Notes: generated from the sequence alone by a model not told the origin. Positions 17,327 through 27,374 are shown, counted from the first letter of the stretch. The stretch: DNA of 64,000 nt from Mucilaginibacter polytrichastri (GCF_001911425.1 NZ_MPPL01000001.1:5163753-5227752); one strand, 5' to 3'. Numbers and translations: made by a program.

Positions 17327-19801
17327 TTACTGGTTTTTCACACGATTCTTTTCGTCATCAGCACCGGTTTGGTGTTGGCGGGCTTTAATTTTGCTGTTGC
17401 CAAAGTTATAGGTAAAGGTTAAGCGGGCAACACGGGTTTCGTTCTTTTGATGTATATCTATCAGGTTACCGTTGTTTTCGCTGGTAACGTTGTTTTTGCG
17501 CATGTTAAAAATATCGCTTACAGATAGTTTTAAGTTTGCCTTTTTGTTGGCGAATGATTTGCTTAGGCCACCATCAATGCTGTATTGCGCTTTAACATTA
17601 AAATAACCGTACACCAGTGAAGAAGAGTAATCTGTCATAATCTCTGCTTTAAAAGTTTTTGTTACAGCAAAGGTATTGGTTGTTTTAACCTGGTAAGCAA
17701 CCTTGCCATCATTAAGGGTACCGATACCGGCTACACCCTGTGGGTTTGCACCAGATTTAAAGCCCAGGTAAAAAGCGGTTACATTGGCGTTACCTGTCCA
17801 CCATTTGGTAATAGTATATGGCGAGTTAACGTTTAAGTTATAAGAGTTTTGTGTACTTAAATTTACATTGGTTTGGTAAGTTGCCTTGGTAACGGTGTCT
17901 GTAACCAGCGCCTGGTTTATTACATCTGTGGTGCGGCTGTACCCTAAGCTAACATTAATGGTGTGATTATAAGTATAGTTTAACTCGAACGAGTTGGTGT
18001 ATTGGGGTTTTAAAAACGGGTTTCCCTGTTCATAAGTGTATTGGTCCAGGTAATAAATAAATGGGTTAAGATCTTCGTAGCTAGGGCGGTCTATCCGGCG
18101 GCTGTAGTTAAAACCAAATTCGTTTTTATCGTTGATGGTATGGTTAATAAATACACTTGGAAAAAAGTTAAGATAATTACGATTAACCACTTGTGCAGTA
18201 CCCACCAAGTCGCCTTTTGAGCTTGTGTTTTCGGCACGCACGCCTAGCTGTACGGTTGTTTTTTTAAAGCTTTTATTAAAGTTTACATAACCGGCGCCAA
18301 TTTTTTCGTCATATATAAAATGGTTGGTACGGGTTGGGTCATTCACATATTCGCCATTGGTAATAATTTGCGCTTCAAGGTCATTGTCGGTTTTTACATC
18401 GCTGTATTTACCGCCAAACTCCAGCTTGGTAGTTTTATTAAACGGATAGGTGTAATCTGCCTTTGCCGTGCGGATGTCGATGGTTGATGGTGTTTGGTTG
18501 CGCAGCATGGATGGTATGCCGGCATTACTGCCATCAACGTTGTAATAATAGGTATTATATTGTGCATTTGCAGAGTTGGTGAATTTAGAATAATCAACAT
18601 CTACACTTAGTGCCTGCCCTGTTGAATCGATCTGCCAGCGATCATTAACATTAAATGCAAAGTTGTTATATTTTGATTTGATGGTAGTGTTGGTATTTTG
18701 GTAAGTGTTAAAAACCTGTGGCTGGGTACCTATAAAAGTTTGGCTGGTATTATTATCGGCAGATGGGTTAAAGTAACCGCTGGCTACAAAGCCAATGGTG
18801 TTTTTGGGCGACATATCGTAATCGGCACCAACGCGGTAGTTGTTGTAGTGGCGTTCGCTGCCCATTTTGGTAATTTGGCTGAAGTAAGTATTGTCGCCGC
18901 CATTTTCTACGTTACGGTCAATAGCGATGTTGTTATCACGTTTGGTATCGCCGCGGCTCAGGTTTCCAAAGAAATTAAATTTTCCTTCTTTATGGTTTAA
19001 AGTTAAGCTGGTATTATCTCTAAAGTGCTTACCCATGGCGGCTGTAACAGATGCGCTACCGTTTGTGCCGGATTGTTTATTTTTTTTCAGCTTAATATTA
19101 ATGATGCCTGAGTTGCCCGCTGCATCATATTTGGCAGATGGGTTAGTGATCATTTCGATAGACTGAATGCTGTTACCATCGGTAGAGCGTAAAAGGGTGG
19201 CCAATTGGGTAGATGAAAGATAGGTAAGCTTATCATTAATCATTACGGTAACGCCTTGTTTACCTTTCATGCTAATGTTATCGTCTTTATCAACACTAAC
19301 GCCTGGCGCACGTTCCAATATTTCCATCGCAGAGTTACCTGCAGCTAAAACGCTGTTTTCCACATTCATTACCATGCGGTCGCTGCGGCGCTCAATTAAG
19401 GGCTTGCTGCCGGTTATCGTAACTGTATTGAGGGTTTTACTGGAAGGCTGCATTTTTATTTCAGGTACGCTAACCGTGGTTGAATTTGCACTTACGGTAA
19501 CTGGTTGGCTAAAGCCATTGGCATAACCTACCATGGTTGCTTTTACAATATAGCTGCCCGGTTTAATGGCGATAAAGTTATAAGCGCCGTTTTCGTTTGA
19601 TAAGGCACCTTTTACAACGGTAGAGTCTTTTGCTTTGAGTAAACTAACGGTAGCGTAATCGGCAGGTTTGCCTGTTTCATTTAATAGGGTGCCTGTTATT
19701 TTGGCTACTCCGGCAGCGGGTGCTGCGTTTTGTGCACCGGCAACAGTATAGCTGATTGTAAGTGCTACAAAAAATATAATGCGATAGATGATTGATTTCA
19801 T
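17327..19801 (-). CDS. TonB-dependent receptor, OMP_b-brl_3 type, with carboxypeptidase-like N-terminal domain
   Basis: Outer-membrane receptor of 824 aa. A signal peptide (1-24) is followed by a carboxypeptidase-regulatory-like domain (about 30-118, 'AKITGTLLNETGKPADYATVSLL'), a plug domain (about 128-235, with 'MEILERAPGVSVDKDDNISMKG' and 'IEMITNPSAKYDAAGNSGIINI') and a beta-barrel (about 240-824, with 'EFGFNYSRRIDRPSYEDLNPF'). This architecture differs from SusC proteins, and no SusD partner is adjacent. The ligand is unknown. The C-terminal residues overlap the terminator zone of the convergent M14 gene. Confidence 0.9.
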   Translation of the reverse strand: MKSIIYRIIFFVALTISYTVAGAQNAAPAAGVAKITGTLLNETGKPADYATVSLLKAKDSTVVKGALSNENGAYNFIAIKPGSYIVKATMVGYANGFSQPVTVSANSTTVSVPEIKMQPSSKTLNTVTITGSKPLIERRSDRMVMNVENSVLAAGNSAMEILERAPGVSVDKDDNISMKGKQGVTVMINDKLTYLSSTQLATLLRSTDGNSIQSIEMITNPSAKYDAAGNSGIINIKLKKNKQSGTNGSASVTAAMGKHFRDNTSLTLNHKEGKFNFFGNLSRGDTKRDNNIAIDRNVENGGDNTYFSQITKMGSERHYNNYRVGADYDMSPKNTIGFVASGYFNPSADNNTSQTFIGTQPQVFNTYQNTNTTIKSKYNNFAFNVNDRWQIDSTGQALSVDVDYSKFTNSANAQYNTYYYNVDGSNAGIPSMLRNQTPSTIDIRTAKADYTYPFNKTTKLEFGGKYSDVKTDNDLEAQIITNGEYVNDPTRTNHFIYDEKIGAGYVNFNKSFKKTTVQLGVRAENTSSKGDLVGTAQVVNRNYLNFFPSVFINHTINDKNEFGFNYSRRIDRPSYEDLNPFIYYLDQYTYEQGNPFLKPQYTNSFELNYTYNHTINVSLGYSRTTDVINQALVTDTVTKATYQTNVNLSTQNSYNLNVNSPYTITKWWTGNANVTAFYLGFKSGANPQGVAGIGTLNDGKVAYQVKTTNTFAVTKTFKAEIMTDYSSSLVYGYFNVKAQYSIDGGLSKSFANKKANLKLSVSDIFNMRKNNVTSENNGNLIDIHQKNETRVARLTFTYNFGNSKIKARQHQTGADDEKNRVKNQ

Positions 19802-20114
19802 GACAGTGTGATTGATTTATAAAATTTTGGCAATAGTTATCCCCTTAAAGATTTTTTAGTTCTTTTTTAAATAGTGTATTAAAAATTTGATGATGCCTTG
19901 TTTTACTGTAAAAGTATCCGGCTTATCGTGTTATGTTGGTTAGATGTATCCAAAGGCAGAAAGGTTACAACCAATATTAACTTTTTATTACCGGGATTAA
20001 ACGTTCTAGCATATCCTGGTAAATAGTAAAGCGCACAGGTGTTTCTTTGCGGCTTATATTGAGGCGATTAGGTAGGTAGCCTAAGTTTGTTGGTTAAAAG
20101 CACAGAGAAAATAG
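19802..20114. other. Intergenic region without a gene
   Basis: About 310 bp between the TonB-receptor start and the PspC-gene terminator. I see no ORF with coding character. It should hold the promoter of the minus-strand TonB receptor, but no convincing TAnnTTTG box was found. Confidence 0.6.
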
Positions 20115-20142
20115 TAGGCCCGGTAAAAAAATGCCGGGCCTA
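20115..20142 (-). terminator. Terminator of the padR-pspC unit
   Basis: TAGGCCCGG (20115-20123) pairs with CCGGGCCTA (20134-20142) just past the PspC-protein stop codon, with a loop of 10 nt. Confidence 0.6.
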
Positions 20143-20147
20143 TTATT

Positions 20148-21782
20148 TTAAAACTTTTTTACGTTGGTGTTAACCTTTATGGTGTCAGCCTTTAAAGTAT
20201 CAACTTTACACTGCAAGCCATTATCTGTCATAGTGAATTTGGCGTTAGGTGCATCGGGCATTTTATTTATGCTGGTGCAATCATAAATATTAACATGTGT
20301 ATAGCGGTCTAACGAGCGGTCTATTACCAAAGTAGTGTTCAGTGGTACTTTTAAGGTAAGTTCAATATCTTCTGCATGCCAGGCACCGGCTTTAATTCGG
20401 TGTAGTTTGTAATCAAACATTAATACAGAATCTTTTTGGCTGAAATTATAACGGGTATTACGTGCGTTTAATAATGCCCTCTCATAATCAGCCCCTTTTG
20501 AACGGTAACGCTCTACCAACACAGGCTGGGCAACATCACTTTTCTCCACATTAATGTTAACATTGTTGGGTTCCTGCTCTTCGCCATCTTCATCGTCATT
20601 GGTAACAACCAGGCCGTGGAACCGGGATTGTATGTCGAGGCGGGCGCTGTCTTCGGCGGTAAAAAAACGGGTATTGTCTAATTTAAGATAATAGGTGTTG
20701 TTGGCTGTGGGCTTAATGTTAATGGTTTCGTCGAAACTGGCCGATGACCTAAAACCGGCAGCAACCTTTGTTGAAAAATAAACCAGGATACTGATAGCGC
20801 AGATCCAAACAATAATGAGCGTTGAACCTACAGAGCGGTTAATGGTGCGGCTATTGAAAACAAGTTTAGCCAATGCCAGTATTAATCCTAAAAGCGGAAC
20901 AACGGCAACCACAAATGCCGAAATATAGATCCATGCATCATACCTGTAACCAATAATATTAAAAGGGAACATAAAATGCAGGTCCTGATGAAAGCCAATA
21001 ATAGCAACCAGCATAATAACCAGGGCTATTGCCACGCCGAAAAAGCTGAGCATAAACATAATGCCTATTAGCTTAAGTATTATTTTGGCAGCCTGCTGAA
21101 TAAAGGAACCTGTAAATGAAAAGAACTCACGTATAAAATCGCGGAAACGGTATATAAAGGGTTGGGCTTCTTGGTGCGCATCGGCAATGCGACCGCGTAC
21201 CGTGTGAAGCTCGGCCTCAAAGTTTTTCTTAAAACCCTGTAAATCCAGCTTTTCGCCCTTCATGGCCATGCGGTCGGCACGGGTAACAGCCTTGGGCAGT
21301 ACAATCCACAATACAACGTATAAGAACAGGCCGGTGCCTGCAAATGCTGTTGATAATGCAAAGGCTAGCCGTATCCAAACAGTTTGAGTATCAAAATAAT
21401 TGGCAATGCCAGCGCATACGCCCGCTACCAGGTGGTCGTCTGCATCGCGAAATAACCTGCGTTTTTCTATGCGGCCCGGGTAAGCGTAACCTGCCGATGC
21501 ATGCCCTTCGGTTGCAGCGCCTTCAAAATCTTCTACTGCGCCCATTTGTTCGATCACAAAATTTACATCCTGATCTATAATGGCCTGCCGGCCTTCGCGC
21601 TGTAGTATTTCTGTAAAAAGTTCGGCAATGCGGTTTTCAATATCTGTGGTTATCTCTAAACTGTCTTCAGAGTCAAAAAAGTGCCTTTTTATGCCGGTCA
21701 TATATTGCTTAAGTATTTCATACGCATACTCTTCGATATGGAATACGGTGCCGTTTATATTGATGATGATTGTTTTGTTCAT
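20148..21782 (-). CDS. PspC domain membrane protein
   Basis: Envelope-stress type membrane protein, 544 aa. An N-terminal cytoplasmic region (about 1-105) contains 'MNKTIIININGTVFHIEE'. The PspC domain is at about 108-170 ('RLFRDADDHLVAGVCAGIANYFD', then 'LYVVLWIVLPKA'). Three more hydrophobic segments lie at about 228-260, 280-310 and 320-345, followed by an exported domain of about 190 residues with repeated beta-like strands. It follows the padR gene by 25 bp and is presumably controlled by it. What stress it reports is not visible. Confidence 0.88.
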   Translation of the reverse strand: MNKTIIININGTVFHIEEYAYEILKQYMTGIKRHFFDSEDSLEITTDIENRIAELFTEILQREGRQAIIDQDVNFVIEQMGAVEDFEGAATEGHASAGYAYPGRIEKRRLFRDADDHLVAGVCAGIANYFDTQTVWIRLAFALSTAFAGTGLFLYVVLWIVLPKAVTRADRMAMKGEKLDLQGFKKNFEAELHTVRGRIADAHQEAQPFIYRFRDFIREFFSFTGSFIQQAAKIILKLIGIMFMLSFFGVAIALVIMLVAIIGFHQDLHFMFPFNIIGYRYDAWIYISAFVVAVVPLLGLILALAKLVFNSRTINRSVGSTLIIVWICAISILVYFSTKVAAGFRSSASFDETINIKPTANNTYYLKLDNTRFFTAEDSARLDIQSRFHGLVVTNDDEDGEEQEPNNVNINVEKSDVAQPVLVERYRSKGADYERALLNARNTRYNFSQKDSVLMFDYKLHRIKAGAWHAEDIELTLKVPLNTTLVIDRSLDRYTHVNIYDCTSINKMPDAPNAKFTMTDNGLQCKVDTLKADTIKVNTNVKKF

Positions 21783-21807
21783 GATTGTGTGGTATTATAA
21801 TAGTTTG

Positions 21808-22143
21808 TTATTGGTTACGCGCATCTATTGAGGTTTGCACGGCAAAGGCCAGTTCTTGCCAGGTTTTATCCAGTTGTGTTAAAACCACTTTTCCTTCTTC
21901 GGATAGCAAGTAATATTTACGGGGTGGCCCCGAGGTTGACTCTACCCAGGTGTAGGTAAGCAAGCCATTGTTTTTTAAGCGGGTAAGTAAGGGATATAAT
22001 GTGCCTTCAACTACAAGCAACTGAGCTTTACGCAGTTCTGCAATAATATCTGATGCATATAGTTCTCCCTTAGCAATAATAGAAAGTATACAGTACTCCA
22101 GTATACCTTTCCGCATTTGGATTTGGGTGTTCTCGATTATCAT
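21808..22143 (-). CDS. PadR-family transcriptional regulator
   Basis: Winged-helix repressor, 111 aa from the ATG at 22143. Visible are 'MRKGILEYCILSIIAKGELYASDII', 'LLVVEGTLYPLLTRLKNNGLL' and 'SGPPRKYYLLSEEGKVVL', the PadR core. The longer reading frame from 22179 would begin upstream of the promoter box, so it is rejected. A start at the internal Met (22116) is possible. The gene is followed by the PspC gene, a common Bacteroidota pairing. A palindrome at 22167-22184 resembles a PadR operator and suggests autoregulation. Confidence 0.9.
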   Translation of the reverse strand: MIIENTQIQMRKGILEYCILSIIAKGELYASDIIAELRKAQLLVVEGTLYPLLTRLKNNGLLTYTWVESTSGPPRKYYLLSEEGKVVLTQLDKTWQELAFAVQTSIDARNQ

Positions 22144-22147
22144 AATA

Positions 22148-22155
22148 CAAAGATA
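22148..22155 (-). promoter_or_regulatory. Predicted -7 box (TATCTTTG) of padR
   Basis: A perfect TAnnTTTG match whose last base is only 5 bp from the ATG at 22143. If used, the mRNA would be leaderless or nearly so, unless translation begins at 22116. Confidence 0.5.
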
Positions 22156-22166
22156 TATGTTTAAGA

Positions 22167-22184
22167 ATGTATTATGCAATACAT
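22167..22184. promoter_or_regulatory. Candidate PadR operator
   Basis: ATGTATTATGCAATACAT has 7-bp inverted arms (ATGTATT/AATACAT) around 4 bases. PadR proteins are known to bind ATGT...ACAT palindromes. It covers the -20 to -40 region of the predicted padR promoter, a position for repression. Confidence 0.55.
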
Positions 22185-22259
22185 AGTACTAAATATTTTA
22201 ATTGCACCTTGTCGTATAAGTCATTTTTTTTAATAAATCGATATATTTGATTAAATTTT

Positions 22260-22273
22260 TTCAATTAATTGAA
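22260..22273. promoter_or_regulatory. Perfect palindrome upstream of susC-like gene 1
   Basis: TTCAATTAATTGAA is a perfect 14-bp palindrome 56 bp upstream of the ATG. It may be a regulator site, but AT-rich DNA makes a chance match possible. Confidence 0.3.
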
Positions 22274-22328
22274 CAATACGCGCTACTTTTAGAGTATTAA
22301 CTATTAACTGATATTATTTATTGAAAAA

Positions 22329-25300
22329 ATGAAAAAACTTTTACTTTTAAGTTTGAGCTTTCTGCTGATATCTGTAACACAGATATATGCGCAGAACCGT
22401 ACCGTGACCGGTACGGTGACATCAAAAGATGATGGTTTGCCAATCCCAGGGGCAAGTGTGAAATTGCAAGGTGCAAAAACCGGCACGATTACCAGTAGTG
22501 ATGGTAAGTACTCTTTACAAGCAAAACCAGGCGATGTATTGGTATTTAGTTTTATCGGCTACTCTACAACAAGTAAAACTATTGGTGCATCAGGCACAGT
22601 AAACGCTACTTTAACAGTTGATTCAAAACAATTGAGCGAAGTAGTGGTAACCTCGTTCGGTATCGAGCGTAGCAAAAAGAGCTTAGGTTACAGTACAACC
22701 AATATTAGTGCTACTAGTATGACAGCTACCCAAAACACCAACTTTACTAACTCTTTAGAAGCTAAAGTTCCGGGTGTACAGGTATCTGGTTCTGGTGGTG
22801 CATTCACCGGTTCAAGCATTCTGATTCGTGGTAATGTTACATTTACCGGTAACAACCAACCGCTGATTGTTGTTGATGGGTTGCCTATTGACAACGGTGG
22901 TGGTAACTCGCCATTGCAAAGCGGCCCTAGCGTATCAAACAGAGGTATCGATTTAAACCCTGAAGATATCGAAACAACCACCGTATTAAAAGGTGCTGCT
23001 GCAACGGTACTTTACGGTTCTCGTGCTGCTTCCGGTGCTATCTTAATTACTACCAAAAAAGGAACTAAAGGTGCAAAAGCACAGATCGAGTATTCAGGTT
23101 CTTATGGTATTGGAAACCCAGACCGTTTACCAAATTATCAAAACACTTATGGCCAGGGTAATAATGGTGTTTACAACAACACTCTTAATACTTCATGGGG
23201 GCCAGAAATGAAAGGCCAGTTGGTAACCAACTTTTTTGGTAACCAAGAGGCTTTAGTTGCCTATCCAAACAATGTTAAAGATTTCTTTGTAACTGCAAAA
23301 AACGTACAAAACAATATTAGCTTAAACGGTGGTAATGATAAAACTACTTACCGTGTATCGTACGGTAATGATTACAACACTTATGTGATTGATAACAACA
23401 CATTACGCCGTAACAACATTACTGCTAACGTTAGAACTGAAATTACACCAAAGTTGCGTGTTGGAACTTCTTTTAGTTATATCAACAACATTTCGAGCAG
23501 AACCCAACAAGGTAACCAATTATCAAACCCATTATTCCGTGCCTGGTTTACACCAAGGAGTTATAACCTGCAAGGTTTACCTTATGAAAACGCTGACGGA
23601 ACTCAAAACTATTATGGTACTACTGATAACCCTTACTGGACTATCAACCACAACAAATATCATGATGAAACCAACCGTATTTTAGGTAACGTTGATTTAA
23701 CTTACGATATTTTAAGCTGGTTAAATGCAGATTTAAAAGTAGGTGAAGATTATTATGGTACCAACAACAACTCTATCGATGATATTGGTAATAAAGGTGG
23801 TGGTAACACTGGCGGTAGCTCTGTGGGTGTAGGTGGTGTTGGTTTTAACCAAAATACATACCGTAATACTGATGCTTACTTTACTTTAAATGGTACACGT
23901 AACTATGGTGATTTTAACTTTGCACTAACATTAGGTAGTGAAATGTTGGATAACTATCAAAACTATAACCAACAATATGGTTATACATTATCAGTACCTG
24001 GTTTTGATAACCTAAGCAATGCGTCTACGTATGTGCCAACCAATGCTTCTTACCACTACCGTATATTTGGTGTATTTGGTGACTTTGTAGTTGACTACAA
24101 AAAATGGTTAACCTTAAACGTTAAATCACGTAATGACTGGAACTCTACTTTAGCACCAGGTAAACAATCTATATTTTATCCTGCAGCTGCATTAAGTTTC
24201 CTGTTAACAGATGCAATTCCTTCATTGAAATCAAATACTGTTAACCAAATTAAATTACGTGCCAACTACGGTAGAGTAGGTAAAGGCCCAACAGATTTTC
24301 TTTATTCAACATCTAACAGAACTTACCTTGCTGCAGGTTCATCAGATGGTTTTGGTCCAACAATCAGCTTCCCTTTTAACGGAACTTCTGGCTTTGGTAT
24401 CAACACTATAGCAGGCAACCCTAACTTAACGCCTGAGTTTACCACTGAGATTGAGTTTGGTGGTGAGTTCGGTTTCTTTAATAACCGTTTAACTATCGAT
24501 GGTTCTTACTACACACGTAAAAGTAAAGACCTTATCTTACAAGTTCCTGTATCTAATGCATCTGGTTTAGGCGCATTTACGCAAAACGCAGGTAGTATAA
24601 AAACCAATGGTGTGGAGTTTGCTATTAATGGTACCCCGATTAAAAGCCGTGATTTCTCATGGAATATCGGAACCACTTTTACACACTTTGTATCAACAGT
24701 ACAATCTTTAGCTCCGGGTGTAAGTAATATCTTCTTGGGTGGCTTTACAACGCCTAACATTCGGTTAGTAGCCGGTGACCAATACGGTCAGATTTACGGT
24801 AGTGCTTACCAACGTGATGCTAATGGTCAAATGATCATCGGTGCTAACGGCTTACCTAAAGTAACTACAGATGTGCAAAAAATTGGTAACCCTAACCCTA
24901 AATATATCTTAGGTATCAATAACACATTCGCTTACAAAGGTATTAACCTTTACTTCCTGTTTGATATTAAAAAAGGCGGCGATCTTTATTCAAGAAACTA
25001 TGCCGACGTACAACGTAACGGTGTTGCAGCTGAAACGGCTACTTACCCACGTTTTAACGCAGATGGTTCTGTTAACAAACCATACATTTTCCAAGGTGTG
25101 TTAGCTAACGGCCAGGCCAATACTACTTATGTTTCTGCACAAAATTATTATGGTAACTCAGGTAAATATGTAGCAGCAGAAGGTTATATCTATGATACTT
25201 CATGGTTCCGGTTACGTGAGCTAAACCTTTCATACAGCTTACCTAAAGGCATGTTAGACCACTCTCCATTTGGCAGGGCTTCTATTGGTGTTTACGGTCG

Positions 25301-25442
25301 TAACCTGTTCCTGATCACTCCGCATTTCCGTCACTTCGATCCGGAGCAAAATGCATTGGGTATCAACAACGCACAAGGTTTAGAATTTAACTCATTGCCA
25401 AGTTTAAGAGAAATAGGCGTCAACTTACGTTTTACACTTTAA
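22329..25442 (+). CDS. SusC/RagA-family TonB-linked outer membrane protein (locus 1)
   Basis: Outer-membrane nutrient importer powered by TonB, 1037 aa. A signal peptide (1-21) is followed by a carboxypeptidase-like domain (about 23-105, 'RTVTGTVTSKDDGLPIPGAS'), a plug (about 110-235, with 'GSSILIRGN' and 'VLKGAAATVLYGSRAASGAILI') and a 22-strand barrel ending in an aromatic/Leu residue. It lacks an N-terminal STN domain. The SusD partner starts 22 bp after its stop, and the pair ends in a strong terminator. No hydrolase or sensor gene is attached, so the ligand cannot be assigned. It is a paralog of the SusC gene at 27881. Confidence 0.95.
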   Translation: MKKLLLLSLSFLLISVTQIYAQNRTVTGTVTSKDDGLPIPGASVKLQGAKTGTITSSDGKYSLQAKPGDVLVFSFIGYSTTSKTIGASGTVNATLTVDSKQLSEVVVTSFGIERSKKSLGYSTTNISATSMTATQNTNFTNSLEAKVPGVQVSGSGGAFTGSSILIRGNVTFTGNNQPLIVVDGLPIDNGGGNSPLQSGPSVSNRGIDLNPEDIETTTVLKGAAATVLYGSRAASGAILITTKKGTKGAKAQIEYSGSYGIGNPDRLPNYQNTYGQGNNGVYNNTLNTSWGPEMKGQLVTNFFGNQEALVAYPNNVKDFFVTAKNVQNNISLNGGNDKTTYRVSYGNDYNTYVIDNNTLRRNNITANVRTEITPKLRVGTSFSYINNISSRTQQGNQLSNPLFRAWFTPRSYNLQGLPYENADGTQNYYGTTDNPYWTINHNKYHDETNRILGNVDLTYDILSWLNADLKVGEDYYGTNNNSIDDIGNKGGGNTGGSSVGVGGVGFNQNTYRNTDAYFTLNGTRNYGDFNFALTLGSEMLDNYQNYNQQYGYTLSVPGFDNLSNASTYVPTNASYHYRIFGVFGDFVVDYKKWLTLNVKSRNDWNSTLAPGKQSIFYPAAALSFLLTDAIPSLKSNTVNQIKLRANYGRVGKGPTDFLYSTSNRTYLAAGSSDGFGPTISFPFNGTSGFGINTIAGNPNLTPEFTTEIEFGGEFGFFNNRLTIDGSYYTRKSKDLILQVPVSNASGLGAFTQNAGSIKTNGVEFAINGTPIKSRDFSWNIGTTFTHFVSTVQSLAPGVSNIFLGGFTTPNIRLVAGDQYGQIYGSAYQRDANGQMIIGANGLPKVTTDVQKIGNPNPKYILGINNTFAYKGINLYFLFDIKKGGDLYSRNYADVQRNGVAAETATYPRFNADGSVNKPYIFQGVLANGQANTTYVSAQNYYGNSGKYVAAEGYIYDTSWFRLRELNLSYSLPKGMLDHSPFGRASIGVYGRNLFLITPHFRHFDPEQNALGINNAQGLEFNSLPSLREIGVNLRFTL

Positions 25443-25464
25443 TTCTCCCTTTAAAAAGATTAAC

Positions 25465-26874
25465 ATGAAAATATATAAATATTCAGCTCTTGTTATCGCT
25501 GCAACAGCCTTACTAGCAAGTAGCTCATGCAAAAAAGCATTAGATATAAACACCAGCCCAAACAGACCTGCCGACGTGCCAATTGCTACATTATATACAG
25601 GTGCTGCTGTTAACGTAGGTTTTACTGCCGGTAGCGATCTAAGCCGTTACAGTTCAATTATTATGCAGCAATTTGCCGGTGCAAGTTCTGGTGGTTTAAC
25701 CCAAACTCAGCAATACGGTCAGTATTTGATCCAGCCCACAGATTTAAATAACCTTTGGTCGTCATTTTACTCGAATACTTTAGTAAACCTTGACCTGGTT
25801 GTTCAAAAAGCAGGTACAACCAGCCCGCACTACTCTGGTGTGGCCAAGTTGTTAGAAGCTTATACTTACAGTATAATGGTTGATACCTGGGGTGATATTC
25901 CTTACTCTGAAGCATTAAAGCTTACCGATAACTTACAGCCTCACTATGATAGTGGCCAGGCTATTTATGCATCATTGCTAACGCAAATTGATGCCGGCAT
26001 TGCAGAAGTTAGTGCTACAACCTCAACTTCAAGCCCGGATGCAAGCTCTCCCATTTATCCGAATGATTTCTCGGCATGGGTTAGATTTGGTAACACTTTA
26101 AAGCTGCGCTTACTATTGCATGAAGCTAAAAAAATACCTGCTGCTGCAACGGCATTAACCGCTTTGTTAAACAGCAATGCTAAATTCCTTGCAAGTAATG
26201 CAGATAACTTTAATGGTAACTTTACCAGTACTGCAAACGCACAGAATCCAATTTATCAATTTGATCAACAACGTGCAGGTTATATTGTAGCTCACCAAAC
26301 TATTTTAGGTTTGATGCAAAATGACCCTCGTTTACCTTTTTATTTTAATACCAATAGCAAGGGTGTATACGCCGGCGCTACTAGTCCGTCTGAATCAGGG
26401 GGTGATTATTCTACTTTAGGTACCTATTTAGAAGGCCAGGAAGGTGAAGCGCCTATTCGAATGCTTACTTTTGCAGAATATAACTTTATCCGTGCAGAAG
26501 CGGCCTCACAATACGGAGCCCCTGGCGATGCGCAAACGTTTTACCGGGCTGGTATTACCGCTTCATTGACTGACGCAGGTGTTGCTGCCGCTGATATTAG
26601 TACATATCTTGATACCCATGGTACCTTAGCGGGTACAGCAGCAGCAAAATTGCAGCAAATTATTACACAGAAATACATTGCCAATTTTGGTAACGTAAGT
26701 GAGCAATGGACCGACTGGAGAAGAACTGGTTATCCAGTACTTATACCTGCATCTGACGCAGTTACACCCAATATTCCACGTTCATTCTACTATCCTGAAA
26801 CAGAGATTAGTTTGAACCCTAACGCCAAGCAAAAAGCAAATATGGATGTTAGAGTATTTTGGGATGCTCAATAA
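25465..26874 (+). CDS. SusD/RagB-family lipoprotein (SusD-like_2), locus 1
   Basis: Surface lipoprotein that forms a lid on the SusC partner and captures the ligand. The lipobox is 'ASSSC' with C22 as the acylated residue. The helix-rich body of 469 aa contains 'DTWGDIPYSEALKL' and 'RMLTFAEYNFIRAEAA' and ends with 'RRTGYPVLIPASDAVTPNIP', 'RSFYYPETEISLN', the SusD-like_2 style. It follows the SusC gene by 22 bp and is last in the unit. Confidence 0.93.
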   Translation: MKIYKYSALVIAATALLASSSCKKALDINTSPNRPADVPIATLYTGAAVNVGFTAGSDLSRYSSIIMQQFAGASSGGLTQTQQYGQYLIQPTDLNNLWSSFYSNTLVNLDLVVQKAGTTSPHYSGVAKLLEAYTYSIMVDTWGDIPYSEALKLTDNLQPHYDSGQAIYASLLTQIDAGIAEVSATTSTSSPDASSPIYPNDFSAWVRFGNTLKLRLLLHEAKKIPAAATALTALLNSNAKFLASNADNFNGNFTSTANAQNPIYQFDQQRAGYIVAHQTILGLMQNDPRLPFYFNTNSKGVYAGATSPSESGGDYSTLGTYLEGQEGEAPIRMLTFAEYNFIRAEAASQYGAPGDAQTFYRAGITASLTDAGVAAADISTYLDTHGTLAGTAAAKLQQIITQKYIANFGNVSEQWTDWRRTGYPVLIPASDAVTPNIPRSFYYPETEISLNPNAKQKANMDVRVFWDAQ

Positions 26875-26899
26875 ACGTTAAGCTTTTTAGAATATACGG

Positions 26900-26930
26900 A
26901 AGCCCCGGTGATTATCACCGGGGCTTTTTA
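26900..26930 (+). terminator. Strong terminator after Sus locus 1
   Basis: AAGCCCCGGTGAT (26900-26912) pairs perfectly with ATCACCGGGGCTT (26914-26926), followed by a long T-rich tract. Confidence 0.85.
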
Positions 26931-27374
26931 TTTTTTTTTATATTCATGTTTGATAAACTTGTTGATGCCGCAATACTCTGTTCCTTGATATATATCGTTG
27001 ATTAATAATATTCGGATACAGGTTTAATAAAAGCATATAAAATCTATAGATTTTTATCGAAATGTAAATATTATGCTATTTTCTTGTCATTTTTTAATAT
27101 AATGTAATTTTAAACTTGATTGAGTATTTTTTTATTGATTATTATAGCATTTTTTCATTTTTGTAAAAAATTATGCGGTTTATTTATTCGTTTTGTAAGT
27201 TATATTTAAAATTTGGGCATATTTTTGATTCCTAGTATTTAGATTTTGACTATTTAAGAATACAGATAGCATCTGTATTGCATTTTATTTTAAAAAATAG
27301 CGCTAATACAATCAAAATCTTAAATATCACTTAATATAATGTTATATTTTTTTTGTTAATTGCAATAATTAGTT
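26931..27374. other. AT-rich intergenic region
   Basis: No ORF with coding character. It is strongly AT-rich with long T runs. Its right end carries the first copy of the duplicated promoter (see 27352-27415). Confidence 0.6.

Noticed and set aside
17219..17422. Plus-strand frame of 67 codons
   Set aside because: It begins inside the terminator hairpin and overlaps the 3' end of the TonB-receptor gene on the other strand; its hydrophobic look comes from T-rich DNA.
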